Below are positions 52,669 to 64,000 of a stretch of DNA of 64,000 bases, one piece after another; position 1 is the stretch's first letter, and each line of letters starts with the position of its first letter. The stretch lies in contig NZ_JAUFPQ010000017.1 in the NCBI RefSeq assembly GCF_030409305.1, positions 380,106 to 444,105 on the forward strand, in the 5' to 3' direction. The notes under the pieces were generated by a model that was given only the letters and a program-made list of their open reading frames with translations, did no database searches and had not been told where the DNA came from. The DNA is from Halomonas maura. GTDB lineage: Bacteria; Pseudomonadota; Gammaproteobacteria; Pseudomonadales; Halomonadaceae. The position numbers and the translations under genes are program-made.

Positions 52669-54921
52669 TCAGTCTTCCGTCTCGAGTCGATCGACCTTCT
52701 GCAGGCCACGGGGCAACTTGCTGCCGCGGCGACCGCGCTCTCCCCGATAGTAGTCGAGATCGGCGGCCTTCAGCGTCAGCTTGCGCTTGCCGGCGTGCAC
52801 CACCAGCGCCTGGCCGGGGGCCAGCAGCGCCAGGTCGCGCAGGAACTCCTCGCGGCGGGCGGCCCGGGCCCCGGGGATGTCGAGCATCTTGTTGCCCTTG
52901 CCCTTGGCGAGCTCCGGCAACTGATCCAGCGGGAAGACCAGCAGGCGGCCCTCGTTGGACACCGCCGCCACGCTCACCCCGTCGCCCTCGGGGATGACCA
53001 GCGGCGGCACCACGCTGCAGCCCTTGGGCACCGAGAGCACCGCCTTGCCCGACTTGTTCTTGCCAATCAGGGCCTCGAGGCGGGCGACGAAGCCGTAGCC
53101 ACCGTCGGAGGCCAGCAGGTAGCGGGTGGCCGGCGGGCCCAGCAGCACCCCGGCCATGTGCGCCCCGGCCGCCACGTTGACCCGCCCGGTGACCGGCTCG
53201 CCCTGGCTCCGGGCGCTGGGCAGGTTGTGGGCGCTGAGGGTATAGGTGCGCCCGGTGTCGTCGAGCAGCACCAGCGGCTGGTTGGTCTTGCCGCGGGCGG
53301 CGAGGTGGAAGCGGTCGCCGGCCTTGTAGGACAGCCCCGCCGGATCGATGTCATGGCCCTTGGCGCTGCGGATCCAGCCCTTCTCGGAGAGCACCACGGT
53401 GACCGGGTCGGCGCCGACCAGCTCGACCTCGGAGAGCGCCTTCGCCTCCTCGCGCTCGACCAGTGGCGAGCGGCGCGGGTCGCCGTAGTCCTGGGCGGCG
53501 GCGCGCAGCTCTTCCTCGATCAGGTCGGTGAGCTTGGCCTCGGAGCCCAGCAGCTCCTCCAGGCGCGCCCGCTCGGCCTCGAGGTCGTCCTGCTCGCCAC
53601 GGATCTTCATCTCCTCGAGCTTGGCCAGGTGGCGCAGGCGCAGCTCGAGGATCGCCTCGGCCTGGCGATCGCTGAGCCCGAAGGCCTCGATCAGCGCGGC
53701 CTTGGGCTCGTCCTCCTCGCGGATGATGCGGATCACCTCGTCGATGTTGAGGTAGGCGGCCAGCAGGCCCTCGAGGATATGCAGCCGATCCTGGACCTTG
53801 CCCAGGCGATGCTCGAGGCGCCGGCGCACGGTGCTGCGCCGGAAGCGCAGCCACTCGCCGAGCAGCTCGGGCAACGGCAGCACCCGTGGCCGGCCGTCGA
53901 GGCCGATCACGTTCATGTTGATGCGGGCGTTCTTCTCGAGGTCGGTGGTGGCGAACAGGTGCGCCATCAGCGCCTCGATGTCGACCCGGTTGGAGCGCGG
54001 CTCGATCACCAGCCGGGTGGGCTCCTCGTGCGTCGACTCGTCGCGCAGGTCGGCGACCATGGGCAGCTTCTTGGCCTGCATCTGGCCGGCGATCTGCTCG
54101 AGCACCTTGGCGCCGCTGACCTGATAGGGCAGCGCGGTGATCACCACGCTGCCCTCCTCCCGGGTGTAGCGGGCGCGCATCTTCACCGAGCCGCGGCCGG
54201 CCTCGTAGACCTTGCGCAGCTCGGCCCGCGGGGTAATGATCTCGGCCTCGGTGGGAAAATCCGGCCCCGGCAGGTAGCCCATCAGGTCGGTGGTGGTGGC
54301 CTCGGGGTGGCGCAGCAGGTGGCAGGTGGCCTCGACCACCTCGCCCACGTTGTGCGGCGGGATGTCGGTGGCCATGCCCACGGCGATGCCGGTGCCGCCG
54401 TTGAGCAGCACATGGGGCAGCCGGGCCGGCAGCACCACCGGCTCCTGCATGGTGCCGTCGAAGTTGGGGGTCCAGTCCACGGTGCCCTGGCCGAGCTCGC
54501 TGAGCAGCACCTCGGCGAACTTGGACAGCCGCGCCTCGGTGTAGCGCATGGCGGCGAAGGACTTGGGATCGTCGGGGCTGCCCCAGTTGCCCTGGCCATC
54601 CACCAGCGGATAGCGGTAGCTGAACGGCTGGGCCATCAGCACCATGGCCTCGTAGCAGGCACTGTCGCCGTGGGGGTGGAACTTGCCCAGCACGTCGCCG
54701 ACGGTACGCGCCGACTTCTTGTACTTGGCGCTGGCCGAGAGCGCCAGCTCGCGCATGGCATAGACGATGCGCCGCTGGACCGGCTTCATGCCGTCGCCGA
54801 TGTGCGGCAACGCCCGGTCGAGGATGACGTACATCGAGTAGTCGAGGTACGCCTTCTCGGTGTACTCGCGAAGGGACAGGCGTTCGACGTCGCCCTCCGC
54901 CACCTGGATATCCATGGTCAT
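52669..54921 (-). CDS. parC: DNA topoisomerase IV subunit A
   Basis: Type-IIA topoisomerase A subunit of 750 residues that unlinks daughter chromosomes with ParE. The breakage-reunion domain has Y127 in [10 protein letters not shown] as the catalytic tyrosine. The quinolone-determining region reads [14 protein letters not shown], keeping S87 and E91, the counterparts of E. coli Ser80 and Glu84, so no resistance change is seen there. The C-terminal blades (about 500-740) are of the ParC type, with GxxAxx-like repeats. The serB gene follows directly. Confidence 0.97.
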   Translation of the reverse strand: MTMDIQVAEGDVERLSLREYTEKAYLDYSMYVILDRALPHIGDGMKPVQRRIVYAMRELALSASAKYKKSARTVGDVLGKFHPHGDSACYEAMVLMAQPFSYRYPLVDGQGNWGSPDDPKSFAAMRYTEARLSKFAEVLLSELGQGTVDWTPNFDGTMQEPVVLPARLPHVLLNGGTGIAVGMATDIPPHNVGEVVEATCHLLRHPEATTTDLMGYLPGPDFPTEAEIITPRAELRKVYEAGRGSVKMRARYTREEGSVVITALPYQVSGAKVLEQIAGQMQAKKLPMVADLRDESTHEEPTRLVIEPRSNRVDIEALMAHLFATTDLEKNARINMNVIGLDGRPRVLPLPELLGEWLRFRRSTVRRRLEHRLGKVQDRLHILEGLLAAYLNIDEVIRIIREEDEPKAALIEAFGLSDRQAEAILELRLRHLAKLEEMKIRGEQDDLEAERARLEELLGSEAKLTDLIEEELRAAAQDYGDPRRSPLVEREEAKALSEVELVGADPVTVVLSEKGWIRSAKGHDIDPAGLSYKAGDRFHLAARGKTNQPLVLLDDTGRTYTLSAHNLPSARSQGEPVTGRVNVAAGAHMAGVLLGPPATRYLLASDGGYGFVARLEALIGKNKSGKAVLSVPKGCSVVPPLVIPEGDGVSVAAVSNEGRLLVFPLDQLPELAKGKGNKMLDIPGARAARREEFLRDLALLAPGQALVVHAGKRKLTLKAADLDYYRGERGRRGSKLPRGLQKVDRLETED

Positions 54922-55158
54922 ACGCTATGCCCTTGGTCAGGGTGTCCATAAATCATTGGCTGCATTACCTCGCGGCTTGCCCGGCAAGCGACTTCACTGC
55001 ACATTTCACTGAGCCCGAGAACCTAGCCGAGCGACGGTCAGACAAGGCGAACGGTGAGCGACAAACGGACTGGGCTCGCACACGAGTTTACGAGCCGTAA
55101 ATGAGTATTGGCGCGAACCGTTCAACGCCGTATGGCCGAGCGCAGGCAGGTTCCCTCT
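54922..55158. other. Intergenic region between parE and parC with palindromes
   Basis: This 237-bp gap contains TTTACG/CGTAAA around AGC (55087-55101) and a GCTTGCC/GGCAAGC palindrome (54975-54989), plus two TTCACTG direct repeats just after the latter. The composition is less GC-rich than the genes. It may hold the parC promoter and looks like dispersed-repeat material, but only one copy lies in this window. Confidence 0.45.
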
Positions 55159-57054
<1,896 letters not shown>

Positions 57055-57085
57055 CTATGCATGATTCCGTTGCCTGCCCCGGCGT

Positions 57086-57712
57086 TCAGTCCCGCGCCGC
57101 CACCCGGCCGGGGGCCAGGACATGGCCGCCCTGGGCCAGGATCGCCGGCAGGTAGTCGGCCAGGGCGGCAAAGCCGTGATCGCCGCCCGGGTGCAGCACG
57201 GTCCTGGCCCCCTGGTAGAACGCGAAGGCCTCGCCGGCCTCGAGGGTCTCGTCCGCGGTGCCCAGCAGCAGCAGATAACGCCCCGGCGAGATGCGCTCCG
57301 GCGTCATCGCCGCCAGCGCCTGCCGGTGGGCCTCCTCGACCAGGAAGCGCTCGCCACTGTAGGGATTGACGAAGGCCTCGCCGACCCAGTCCGCCACCAG
57401 GCGCCCTGGGGCCACCGCCGGGTTGACCAGTGCGCCGGGCAGGTCGTGGCGCTCGGCAAGCACCGTCGCCAGGAAGCCGCCCATCGAGCTGCCCACCACC
57501 AGCGGGTACTCGCCCAACTCGGCCAGGCGGGCCGTTGCCGCATCCAGCGCCTGGTCGGGGCGGTGCGGCAGGTCCGGGGTGGCAAAGGGCAGCCCGAGGT
57601 CCGCGCAGGCCTCCCGCATCAACGCCGCCTTGGGGGAGGCGCTGCCGCTGTTGAAGCCGTGCAGGTAGAGGACCCCGGTGGTCGGCAGGCGCGGGCAGGC
57701 GGGACTCAGCAT
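57086..57712 (-). CDS. yqiA: YqiA-like esterase (UPF0227)
   Basis: Alpha/beta hydrolase of 208 residues. YLHGFNSGSASPKAAL is the family start, GSSMGGFLA carries the nucleophile serine, and GGDHGF near the end holds the catalytic histidine. E. coli YqiA hydrolyses short acyl esters in vitro; its natural substrate is not known. It is encoded directly before parE, as in E. coli, which supports the name. The C-terminal extension of about 20 residues is longer than in E. coli. Confidence 0.9.
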   Translation of the reverse strand: MLSPACPRLPTTGVLYLHGFNSGSASPKAALMREACADLGLPFATPDLPHRPDQALDAATARLAELGEYPLVVGSSMGGFLATVLAERHDLPGALVNPAVAPGRLVADWVGEAFVNPYSGERFLVEEAHRQALAAMTPERISPGRYLLLLGTADETLEAGEAFAFYQGARTVLHPGGDHGFAALADYLPAILAQGGHVLAPGRVAARD

Positions 57713-57767
57713 ACCCTAACCCCTGTATATATGGCCAGCCAACCGGGTCGCCCCGATCGCGCTGGCC

Positions 57768-59453
57768 TCATCGGCCATGCTCCGCCTCGGCCGACCAGAC
57801 CGCCTCGATCAGGCCGCGGGTGGAGTCGTCCATGCCCTCGAGGCCGGTGCGGTGCTCCAGGGTGTGCTGGGTCTCGCCGGCGATCTTCTTGCCCAGCTCC
57901 ACCCCCCACTGGTCGAAGGGGTTGATGTCCCAGATGGTCGCCTGGACGAACACCTTGTGCTCGTAGAGAGCGATCAACGCGCCCAGGGTCTCGGGGGTCA
58001 GGCGGTCGAGCAGCAGGGTGCTGGACGGCTGATTGCCCCGGTAGTGCTTGTACTCCGGCCGCGGCCCGTCCTCCTCGATGGCATCGTCGCCGAGCATCAG
58101 CACCCGCGACTGGGCGAAGCAGTTGGCCAGGGTCAGGCGGTGCTGCCCCATCAGGTGATCGCGGGTGGCCGGGTCGGGCACGTCGTCGTAGCGCACCCGG
58201 GGGGCGATGAAGTCGCACTCCACGGCCTGGGTGCCCTGGTGGAGCAGCTGGTAGAAGGCATGCTGGGCGTTGGGGCCGAGCTGTCCCCACAGCACCGGAC
58301 AGGTGGAATAGTCGACCTGATCGCCATCGTGGGTCACCGACTTGCCGTTGGACTCCATTTCCAGCTGCTCGAGGTAGGCGGCGAAGTACTCGAGGCGGCC
58401 GTCATAGGGCAGGATCGAGTGGGCCCGGATATCCAGGAAGTTGACGTTCCAGATGCCGGCGAGCGCCAGCAGCACGGGCAGGTTGTCGGCGAGCGCCGCC
58501 TCGCTGAAGTGGCGATCCATGGCATGGGCGCCGGCCAGCAGGCCGCGGAAGTGCTGCATGCCCACCACCAGGGCGATGGGCAGGCCGATGGCGCCCCACA
58601 GCGAGTAGCGGCCGCCGACCCACTCCCAGAACTCCAGCTGGTGGTCGTCGGCGATGCCCCACTCGGCCATCTTCTCGGGACTGGCCGAGACACCGATGAA
58701 GTGCTGACGCATCACCAGCGCCTCGTCGACGCCCTCCTCGCCGGCGGCACCCAGCAGCCGCGACTTGAGCCAGTCCCGCGCGGTACGCGCATTGGACAGG
58801 GTGTCGATGGTGGTGAAGGACTTGGACGACAGCACGAACAGCGTGGTCTCGGGATTGAGCCGGGTCAGGTAGTCGGCCAGCTGCGAGCCGTCCATGGTCG
58901 AGGCGAAGTGCACGTCGATGCGATGGATGCCCTCGGGCCGGTAGTCGGCCAGAGCGTGGGTGACCATCAGCGGCCCCAGGTCGGAGCCGCCGACGCCGAG
59001 GTTGACCACGTCGTGGATCGGCTTGCCGGTGGCGCCCCGCCACTGGCCGGCGTGGAAGCGCTCGACCATCTCCGCCATGCGCGCCAGGGTGGCATGCACC
59101 GAGGGCACCAGGTCTTCGCCGTCGACCTCGAGGCGGGCGTCGGTGGGCAGGCGCAGGGCGGTGTGCAGGGCCGGGCGATCCTCGCTGCGGTTGACGCGTT
59201 CGCCGGCCAGCAGGCCGCGGATCGCCTCGGGGACCCCGGCGTCCTGGGCCAGGTCGAGCAGCAGGTCGAGGGTCTGGCCGGTCCAGCGCTGCTTGGAGAG
59301 ATCGAGGGTCAGGCCGGCCGCGCTGCGGCTGAAGGTCTCGAAGCGGCCCGGCTGCTCGACGAAGAGATCGCGCAGGTGACGGCGTCTCATTCCAGCGGCA
59401 TGTTCGGCCAGGGCACACCAGGCCCGCTGCTGGTCGATGGGGGTATGGCTCAT
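57768..59453 (-). CDS. pgi: Glucose-6-phosphate isomerase
   Basis: Cytoplasmic enzyme of 561 residues that interconverts glucose-6-phosphate and fructose-6-phosphate. Conserved blocks are VVNLGVGGSDLGPLM, FVLSSKSFTTIDT, the catalytic EWVGGRYSLWGAIGLP, and the C-terminal VFVQATIWDINPFDQWGVELGKK. I use the ATG for MSHTPIDQQR, which has AGGAGGA at 6 bp; an upstream in-frame ATG adds six residues. It also feeds UDP-glucose supply for the polysaccharide operon by way of glucose-1-phosphate. Confidence 0.97.
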   Translation of the reverse strand: MSHTPIDQQRAWCALAEHAAGMRRRHLRDLFVEQPGRFETFSRSAAGLTLDLSKQRWTGQTLDLLLDLAQDAGVPEAIRGLLAGERVNRSEDRPALHTALRLPTDARLEVDGEDLVPSVHATLARMAEMVERFHAGQWRGATGKPIHDVVNLGVGGSDLGPLMVTHALADYRPEGIHRIDVHFASTMDGSQLADYLTRLNPETTLFVLSSKSFTTIDTLSNARTARDWLKSRLLGAAGEEGVDEALVMRQHFIGVSASPEKMAEWGIADDHQLEFWEWVGGRYSLWGAIGLPIALVVGMQHFRGLLAGAHAMDRHFSEAALADNLPVLLALAGIWNVNFLDIRAHSILPYDGRLEYFAAYLEQLEMESNGKSVTHDGDQVDYSTCPVLWGQLGPNAQHAFYQLLHQGTQAVECDFIAPRVRYDDVPDPATRDHLMGQHRLTLANCFAQSRVLMLGDDAIEEDGPRPEYKHYRGNQPSSTLLLDRLTPETLGALIALYEHKVFVQATIWDINPFDQWGVELGKKIAGETQHTLEHRTGLEGMDDSTRGLIEAVWSAEAEHGR

Positions 59454-59536
59454 GGAATTCCTCCTGGACATCCTGTCGTGCAGCCGACAACAGGGGAGCG
59501 TAGAATGACGGGCTTCCAGCCCATGATTCCCTGCCT

Positions 59537-60277
59537 ATGTGTGACGCATCTTACCGTGACGCCATCTTTTCCACACCCCTGGACCGGGTGGCGCGCTTTT
59601 CGTTCGACGAGCGGGTGGTGGCCTGCTTCCCCGACATGATTCGCCGCTCGGTGCCCGGCTACGGCCAGATCCTGGCCATGCTCGGCCCACTGGCCCGCCG
59701 GCACCTGCGCCACGGCGGCCATGTCTACGACCTGGGCTGCTCGCTGGGGGCCGCCGGGCTGGCGCTGGCCGGCCAGCTGCCGCCGGAGGCCTTCCGCTAT
59801 ACCGGGGTCGACCTCTCGCCGGCCATGGTCGAGCGGGCCGGGGAGACGCTGGGTGCCGAGTGTCCCGAGCACGCCATGTCGGTGGTCGAGGGCGATATCC
59901 GCACCCTCGACTACGCGCCATCGGGGATGATCCTGCTCAACTTCACCCTGCAGTTCCTGGCCCCGGGGGATCGCGACGCCGTGATCACCCGCCTCCATGA
60001 GGCGCTCGAGCCCGGCGGCGTGCTGGTGCTCTCGGAGAAGGTCGTCGCCGAGGACGAGCAGGACAACGCCTGGCTGGTGGAGCGCTACCATGACTTCAAG
60101 CGGGCCAACGGCTACAGCGAGCTGGAGATCAGCCAGAAGCGCACGGCGCTGGAGAACGTGCTGGTGCCCGACACCCTGGGCGGCCACCACGCACGCCTGG
60201 CGCGCGCCGGCTTCAGCCGCTCGCTGACCTGGTTCCAGTACCTCAACTTCGCCTCGCTGATCGCCTTCAAGGAGTGA
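59537..60277 (+). CDS. cmoA: Carboxy-S-adenosylmethionine synthase
   Basis: SAM-dependent enzyme of 246 residues that makes carboxy-SAM from prephenate and SAM for wobble-uridine modification. The N-terminus [23 protein letters not shown] and the [16 protein letters not shown] motif mark the family, and LNFTLQFL and SEKVVAEDE follow. It is divergent from pgi. CmoB, the partner that uses the product, is encoded further on, but a PLD-like gene lies between them. Confidence 0.96.
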   Translation: MCDASYRDAIFSTPLDRVARFSFDERVVACFPDMIRRSVPGYGQILAMLGPLARRHLRHGGHVYDLGCSLGAAGLALAGQLPPEAFRYTGVDLSPAMVERAGETLGAECPEHAMSVVEGDIRTLDYAPSGMILLNFTLQFLAPGDRDAVITRLHEALEPGGVLVLSEKVVAEDEQDNAWLVERYHDFKRANGYSELEISQKRTALENVLVPDTLGGHHARLARAGFSRSLTWFQYLNFASLIAFKE

Positions 60278-60371
60278 CCCGCACCGGCTAGGCGAGGAGC
60301 CTGTCGGAGCCAACGCCGACCCGTGTCTTGCGTGACGATCGGCCGAATCCGACAGACTCCCGGGAGGGTGC

Positions 60372-61778
60372 ATGAGCGTATGGCTCGGCGGCCTGCTGCT
60401 GGCCACCGTCACCGCCTGGCTGGCCACCGCCTGGTGGCACAGTCGCAAGCCGCTGCCCCGGGGCCTGCACGTGCTCGGCTCCTGGCGCCGCGCCGAGGCA
60501 CTCGCCCTGCTGCTGGACGAGGCCTTCCTCGATGCCCGGGGGCAGCTGCAGCGCCACCAGACGATCTTCGCCGAGTGGCAACGGTTGATCGACCAGGCCC
60601 GCCGTCTGGTGGTGGTCGACCTCTTCATGCTCGACGACGGTCCCGTGGGACGCTCGCTCTGCCAGGCCCTGATCCGCCGCAAGACCCAGTTGCCGGGGCT
60701 CGAGACGGTGGTCCTGGTCGACCCCATCAATCACTGCTATGGCGGATGCCCCGCCCCCCAGCTCGAGGCGCTGCGCCAGGCCGGGATCCGGACGGTCATC
60801 TGCGACCTGACCCCGGGGCACGCTCCCAACCCCGGCTGGACGGCCCTGTGGCGCGGCCTGTTCCGCCCGCTCGGCAACTCGCCGCGGGGGGGCTGGCTCC
60901 CCAATCCCCTGGGGACCGGACGCGTCACCCTGCGCAGCTACCTGGCGCTGCTCAACCTCCACGCCAACCATCGCAAGACCCTGGTGGTCGACCACGGCGA
61001 CGGCTGGCGGGCGGTGGTAAGCTCGGCCAACGCCGACAGCGACAGTTGCGACTACCGCAATGCCGCCCTGCGCCTGTCCGGGCCCGCGGCCCTGGACCTG
61101 CTGCACAGCGAGCTGGCCCTGGCGCACCGCTCCGGGCTCATCGGCATGCCACGCTGCCCGGCGCCGCCTCCCGCCGACCCTGCGCCCGCCCTGCCCCGCC
61201 TGCGACTGCTCACCGAAGGGGCCATCCGCGACGCCCTGCTGACGATCGTCCGCAAGGCACGGCCCGGCGAGACGCTCGAGCTATGCGCCTACTACCTGGC
61301 TCACCGCCAAGTGATCCACGCCCTGCTCGCTGCCCATCGTCGCGGCGTGACGCTACGCCTGCTGCTCGACCCCAACGAGAGCCACTTCGGCCACGCCAGC
61401 CCCGGCATCCCCAACCGCCAGACGGCCCGGGAGCTGGCCCGTGCGGGGCTGGCCATCCGCTGGAACGGCAATGCCCGGGCCCATGCCCACGGCAAGTGGC
61501 TGCTGCGCCACGGTGGCGGGGGCCCAGCCACCCTGCTGATCGGCTCGGCCAATCTCAGCCGTCGCAGCCTCGACGATCACAATTTCGAGGCCAGTATCCA
61601 ACTGGAGGCCCACGACGACCATCCGGTGATTCGCCTGGCGCGGGAAAGCTTCGCCCGCTACTGGCATAATCGGCACGGCGAACTCCACAGCCGCCCCTTC
61701 CCCGAGCACGACGACGCCACCCTCTGGCGCTACTGGCGCTACCGTCTGATGGAGGCCAGCGGCTGGTCCACCTTCTAG
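60372..61778 (+). CDS. Phospholipase D-like protein inserted between cmoA and cmoB
   Basis: Protein of 468 residues with one N-terminal helix (about 4-24) and two HKD-type halves. The first is complete: HRKTLVVD followed by SSANAD. The second reads HGKWLLRH, with His where the motif has Asp, then GSANLS and a downstream Glu. It resembles cardiolipin-synthase or phosphatidylserine-synthase-like proteins; cardiolipin or other phosphatidyl transfer is the likely activity. It lies 94 bp after cmoA and 7 bp before cmoB. In E. coli cmoA and cmoB are adjacent, so this is an insertion or a lineage-specific operon. Confidence 0.8.
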   Translation: MSVWLGGLLLATVTAWLATAWWHSRKPLPRGLHVLGSWRRAEALALLLDEAFLDARGQLQRHQTIFAEWQRLIDQARRLVVVDLFMLDDGPVGRSLCQALIRRKTQLPGLETVVLVDPINHCYGGCPAPQLEALRQAGIRTVICDLTPGHAPNPGWTALWRGLFRPLGNSPRGGWLPNPLGTGRVTLRSYLALLNLHANHRKTLVVDHGDGWRAVVSSANADSDSCDYRNAALRLSGPAALDLLHSELALAHRSGLIGMPRCPAPPPADPAPALPRLRLLTEGAIRDALLTIVRKARPGETLELCAYYLAHRQVIHALLAAHRRGVTLRLLLDPNESHFGHASPGIPNRQTARELARAGLAIRWNGNARAHAHGKWLLRHGGGGPATLLIGSANLSRRSLDDHNFEASIQLEAHDDHPVIRLARESFARYWHNRHGELHSRPFPEHDDATLWRYWRYRLMEASGWSTF

Positions 61779-61785
61779 GAAAGCC

Positions 61786-62775
61786 ATGAGCACCACACCC
61801 CACCGAGACCTCTACCACGCCTTCGTCGACCAGGGCCTGGACACCTGGCTGGCCCGGCTTCCCGAGCAGCTGGCCCGGGGCCTGGACCGCAAGCGCTACG
61901 GCGACCTGCCGGCCTGGGAGAAGGCCGTGGCCAAGCTGCCGACGCTGCCCGAGACACGTCGGGTGCACCTGGACGCCGACACCGTCACGGTGGAGGTCGA
62001 GCTCGACGCCTCGCGACGCCGGCAGAGCGAGAACCTGCTGCGCGCCCTGGCGCCCTGGCGCAAGGGCCCCTATCACCTGGGCGGCGTGACGATCGACACC
62101 GAGTGGCGCTCCGACTGGAAGTGGCAGCGGGTGGCGCCGCACCTGGCGCCGCTCGCCGGCCGGCGGGTGCTCGACGTGGGTGGCGGCAACGGCTACCACG
62201 CCTGGCGCATGGCCGGCGCCGGGGCGAGTTTCGTGCTGGTGATCGACCCCTCGCCGCGCTTCTACTGGCAGTTCCAGGCGGTGCGCCACTTCGTCGGCGA
62301 CGCCGACGGCGGTGCGGTGCAGCTCCTGCCGGTGGGCATCGAGGACGTGCCCGAGGACCTGGCGTTCTTCGACAGCGTGTTCTCCATGGGCGTGCTCTAC
62401 CACCGACCCTCGCCGCTGGAGCACCTGAGCCAGCTCAGGGCCGCCCTGCGCCCCGGGGGCGAGCTGGTGCTGGAGACCCTGGTGGTGGAGGGCGACGCCA
62501 CCACGGTGCTGCTGCCCGGTGAGCGCTATGCGGCCATGCCCAACGTCTACTTCCTGCCCTCCTCCGCCGCCCTGTGCGGCTGGCTCGCGCGCGCAGGCTT
62601 CGAGAACGTGCGCGTGGTGGACGAGGCCGACACCTGCCTGGACGAGCAGCGCGCCACCGACTGGATGACCTTCCAGTCGCTGGCCGACTTCCTCGATCCC
62701 GACGACCCGACGCGGACCCGCGAGGGCTACCCCGCCCCGCGCCGGGCGGTGCTGATCGCCAATCGGCCGCGTTGA
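61786..62775 (+). CDS. cmoB: tRNA U34 carboxymethyltransferase
   Basis: Enzyme of 329 residues that transfers the carboxymethyl group of carboxy-SAM to 5-hydroxyuridine at position 34, forming cmo5U. GGVTIDTEWRSDWKWQRVAPHL is the family signature; VLDVGGGNGYHAWRM binds the cofactor, and SMGVLYHRPSPLEHL follows. The ATG lies 7 bp after the PLD-like gene. With cmoA upstream, the pathway after the hydroxylation step is complete. Confidence 0.96.
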   Translation: MSTTPHRDLYHAFVDQGLDTWLARLPEQLARGLDRKRYGDLPAWEKAVAKLPTLPETRRVHLDADTVTVEVELDASRRRQSENLLRALAPWRKGPYHLGGVTIDTEWRSDWKWQRVAPHLAPLAGRRVLDVGGGNGYHAWRMAGAGASFVLVIDPSPRFYWQFQAVRHFVGDADGGAVQLLPVGIEDVPEDLAFFDSVFSMGVLYHRPSPLEHLSQLRAALRPGGELVLETLVVEGDATTVLLPGERYAAMPNVYFLPSSAALCGWLARAGFENVRVVDEADTCLDEQRATDWMTFQSLADFLDPDDPTRTREGYPAPRRAVLIANRPR

Positions 62776-62917
62776 GGGTTACCCACCGCCGAGCATCGCC
62801 CCCGTCCACGCCGTGCTCCCGACACGTCGTTCGCCCTTCTTGCGGCATGGCACCTGCCGCACGGCCGGGGACTGTGGCAGACTCGGGGAGTCCGACAGCC
62901 AAGCAAGGAGCGCAAGC

Positions 62918-63169
62918 ATGGGCATCTTATCGTGGATTCTCTTCGGCCTGATCGCCGGCGTCATCGCCAAATGGCTCATGCCGGGCAAGGATCCGGGCGG
63001 CATCATCGTCACCATCCTGATCGGCATCGCCGGCGCCTTCGTGGGGGGCTGGCTGGGCTCCATGGTCGGCATGGGATCCATGGGCGATTTCAGCCTGGGC
63101 AGCTTCATCACGGCCATCGTGGGGGCCCTCATCCTGCTGGGGGGCTACAGGCTGCTCAAGAAGGCCTGA
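62918..63169 (+). CDS. GlsB/YeaQ/YmgE family stress-linked membrane protein
   Basis: Small membrane protein of 83 residues with three helices (about 4-20, 27-48, 57-78). WILFGLIAGVIAKWLMPGKDPGG and IGIAGAFVGGWLG define the transglycosylase-associated/GlsB family. Such proteins are often induced by osmotic or acid stress; their function is unknown. An AAGGAG site lies 7 bp before the ATG, and a strong hairpin follows. It is a single gene. Confidence 0.92.
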   Translation: MGILSWILFGLIAGVIAKWLMPGKDPGGIIVTILIGIAGAFVGGWLGSMVGMGSMGDFSLGSFITAIVGALILLGGYRLLKKA

Positions 63170-63208
63170 GGCCCGCTTGCCGGGCGCCTCGACCAGGACA
63201 GAACGCAC

Positions 63209-63231
63209 GCAGCCGCTCCCGGAGCGGCTGC
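63209..63231. terminator. Hairpin between convergent genes
   Basis: GCAGCCGCTCC and GGAGCGGCTGC form a perfect 11-bp stem around a single C, so the actual loop is a few bases wider. TTCGTGTT follows on the plus strand. Confidence 0.65.
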
Positions 63232-63300
63232 TTCGTGTTGGCGGTCCTCTCCTGCCCCGCCGGCGCGGCACGGACCATGGCACCGCCCACCGGGGGAAGC

Positions 63301-63975
63301 TCAGCGCCGCAGGATCGCCAGCCACCGCCCCAGGTTGAGCAGACTGGCCAGGGAGGCGGCCACATAGGTGAAGACGCAGGCGGTGAGCACATGGCGGGCA
63401 CCGGGCAGGTCGTCGGCCGGGAGGTACTCCTCGAGCAGCGGCAGGGCCCGCTGGAAACTGGCGTCCCACTCCACCGGCAGGGTGATCAGGTGCACCAGGG
63501 CCGCGGTGCCGAAGCTGATCAGCGCCGCCAGCACCACCAGCAGCGTGCCGCCGGGCAACCGGGTGACCACCAGCAGCACCGGCGCCGCCATCATCAGCAG
63601 GGCGCCGAGCTGCTCGGCTCGCCGGGCCACCTGGACCAGTCGGGTACGCGCCGCCAGCGGCGCATAGCCCTGCTGGTGCTGGATGGCATGCCCCACCTCA
63701 TGGGCCGCCACCGTCACCGCGGTGAGCGAGCGCCCCGCATAGTGCTCCCGTGCGAGCCTCACCCGCCGGGCCCGGGGGTCGTAGTGATCCCCTGCCTCGG
63801 TCATCTCTACCGTGACCCCGGCGATACCGAGCCGTCTGAGCAGGTGCTCGGCCAGCTCGCCCCCGGTGCCGGGGTAGTCGGCGCGTGGCGCGCCGTGACG
63901 CCTGAGCACCCATCGGGCCCAGAGGTTCGGCAGCAGGAAGAGGGCCAGCAACAGGACGATGGCCAGCAGGATCAT
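63301..63975 (-). CDS. Membrane zinc metallopeptidase (YugP-like)
   Basis: Membrane protease-like protein of 224 residues. The zinc motif HEVGHAIQ lies near residue 91, after an N-terminal helix (about 2-20), and three more helices follow (about 124-140, 143-162 and near 195-215). The layout with DHYDPRARRVRLAREHYAG before the motif fits the neutral zinc metallopeptidase family of Bacillus YugP. The substrate is unknown. The gene is complete here; its upstream region leaves the window. It converges on the GlsB gene. Confidence 0.88.
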   Translation of the reverse strand: MILLAIVLLLALFLLPNLWARWVLRRHGAPRADYPGTGGELAEHLLRRLGIAGVTVEMTEAGDHYDPRARRVRLAREHYAGRSLTAVTVAAHEVGHAIQHQQGYAPLAARTRLVQVARRAEQLGALLMMAAPVLLVVTRLPGGTLLVVLAALISFGTAALVHLITLPVEWDASFQRALPLLEEYLPADDLPGARHVLTACVFTYVAASLASLLNLGRWLAILRR

Positions 63976-64000
63976 CGGCGTCGACTCCGCCAGCGACGAT

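Overview
The window is about 68% GC, densely packed, and reads as chromosome of a halophilic gammaproteobacterium, most likely Halomonadaceae (Halomonas and relatives). Two arguments support this. From 27.6 to 48.9 kb the gene order follows the conserved E. coli block tsaE-amiB-mutL-miaA-hfq-hflX-hflK-hflC-purA, with nnr, queG, orn, rsgA, psd and epmA/efp/epmB nearby. The left third carries several osmolyte importers. I saw no rRNA, tRNA, CRISPR array, insertion sequence or prophage.

Region 1 (1-17 kb, transport): a TroA/ZnuA-type metal ABC system (permease cut by the window start); a secreted PRC-barrel protein; a first ProXWV-type betaine importer on the minus strand; a DUF1656-HlyD-FUSC efflux set; an AEC carrier; a second ProV-ProW-binding-protein importer on the plus strand; a UspA protein; and a BCCT betaine/choline carrier. 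Uptake of compatible solutes dominates.

Region 2 (17.0-27.6 kb, exopolysaccharide): six co-directional genes behind an AT-rich control region with a sigma-54-like promoter. They encode a UDP-glucose 6-dehydrogenase, an Alg8-family synthase with an extra C-terminal domain, an Alg44-like PilZ/HlyD co-polymerase, a PL14-like secreted lyase, a PL5 (AlgL-type) lyase and a very long AlgK-like Sel1 lipoprotein. The alginate-specific AlgD, AlgA, AlgG, AlgX/I/J/F and AlgE are all absent here. The sugar donor implied by the cluster is UDP-glucuronate and both lyase families have members that cut polyglucuronate, so my main hypothesis is a c-di-GMP-controlled glucuronan-type polymer made by an alginate-like machine.

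Region 3 (27.6-48.9 kb, housekeeping): purA, hisZ, the hfl operon, hfq, miaA, an endonuclease-type mutL, amiB, tsaE, the NAD(P)HX repair enzyme, queG, orn, rsgA, a rhodanese, psd, and the EF-P lysylation set epmA/efp/epmB. The gaps hold several repeat types: a bipartite hairpin repeat present twice, a REP/BIME-like pair, a 7-bp tandem array and GGAAG-rich inverted repeats.

Region 4 (48.9-64 kb): leuA behind an unannotated Leu-codon-rich attenuator peptide; a TIGR02647-like small protein; serB-parC; parE-yqiA; pgi; cmoA and cmoB separated by a phospholipase-D-like gene; a GlsB/YeaQ membrane protein; and a membrane zinc peptidase.
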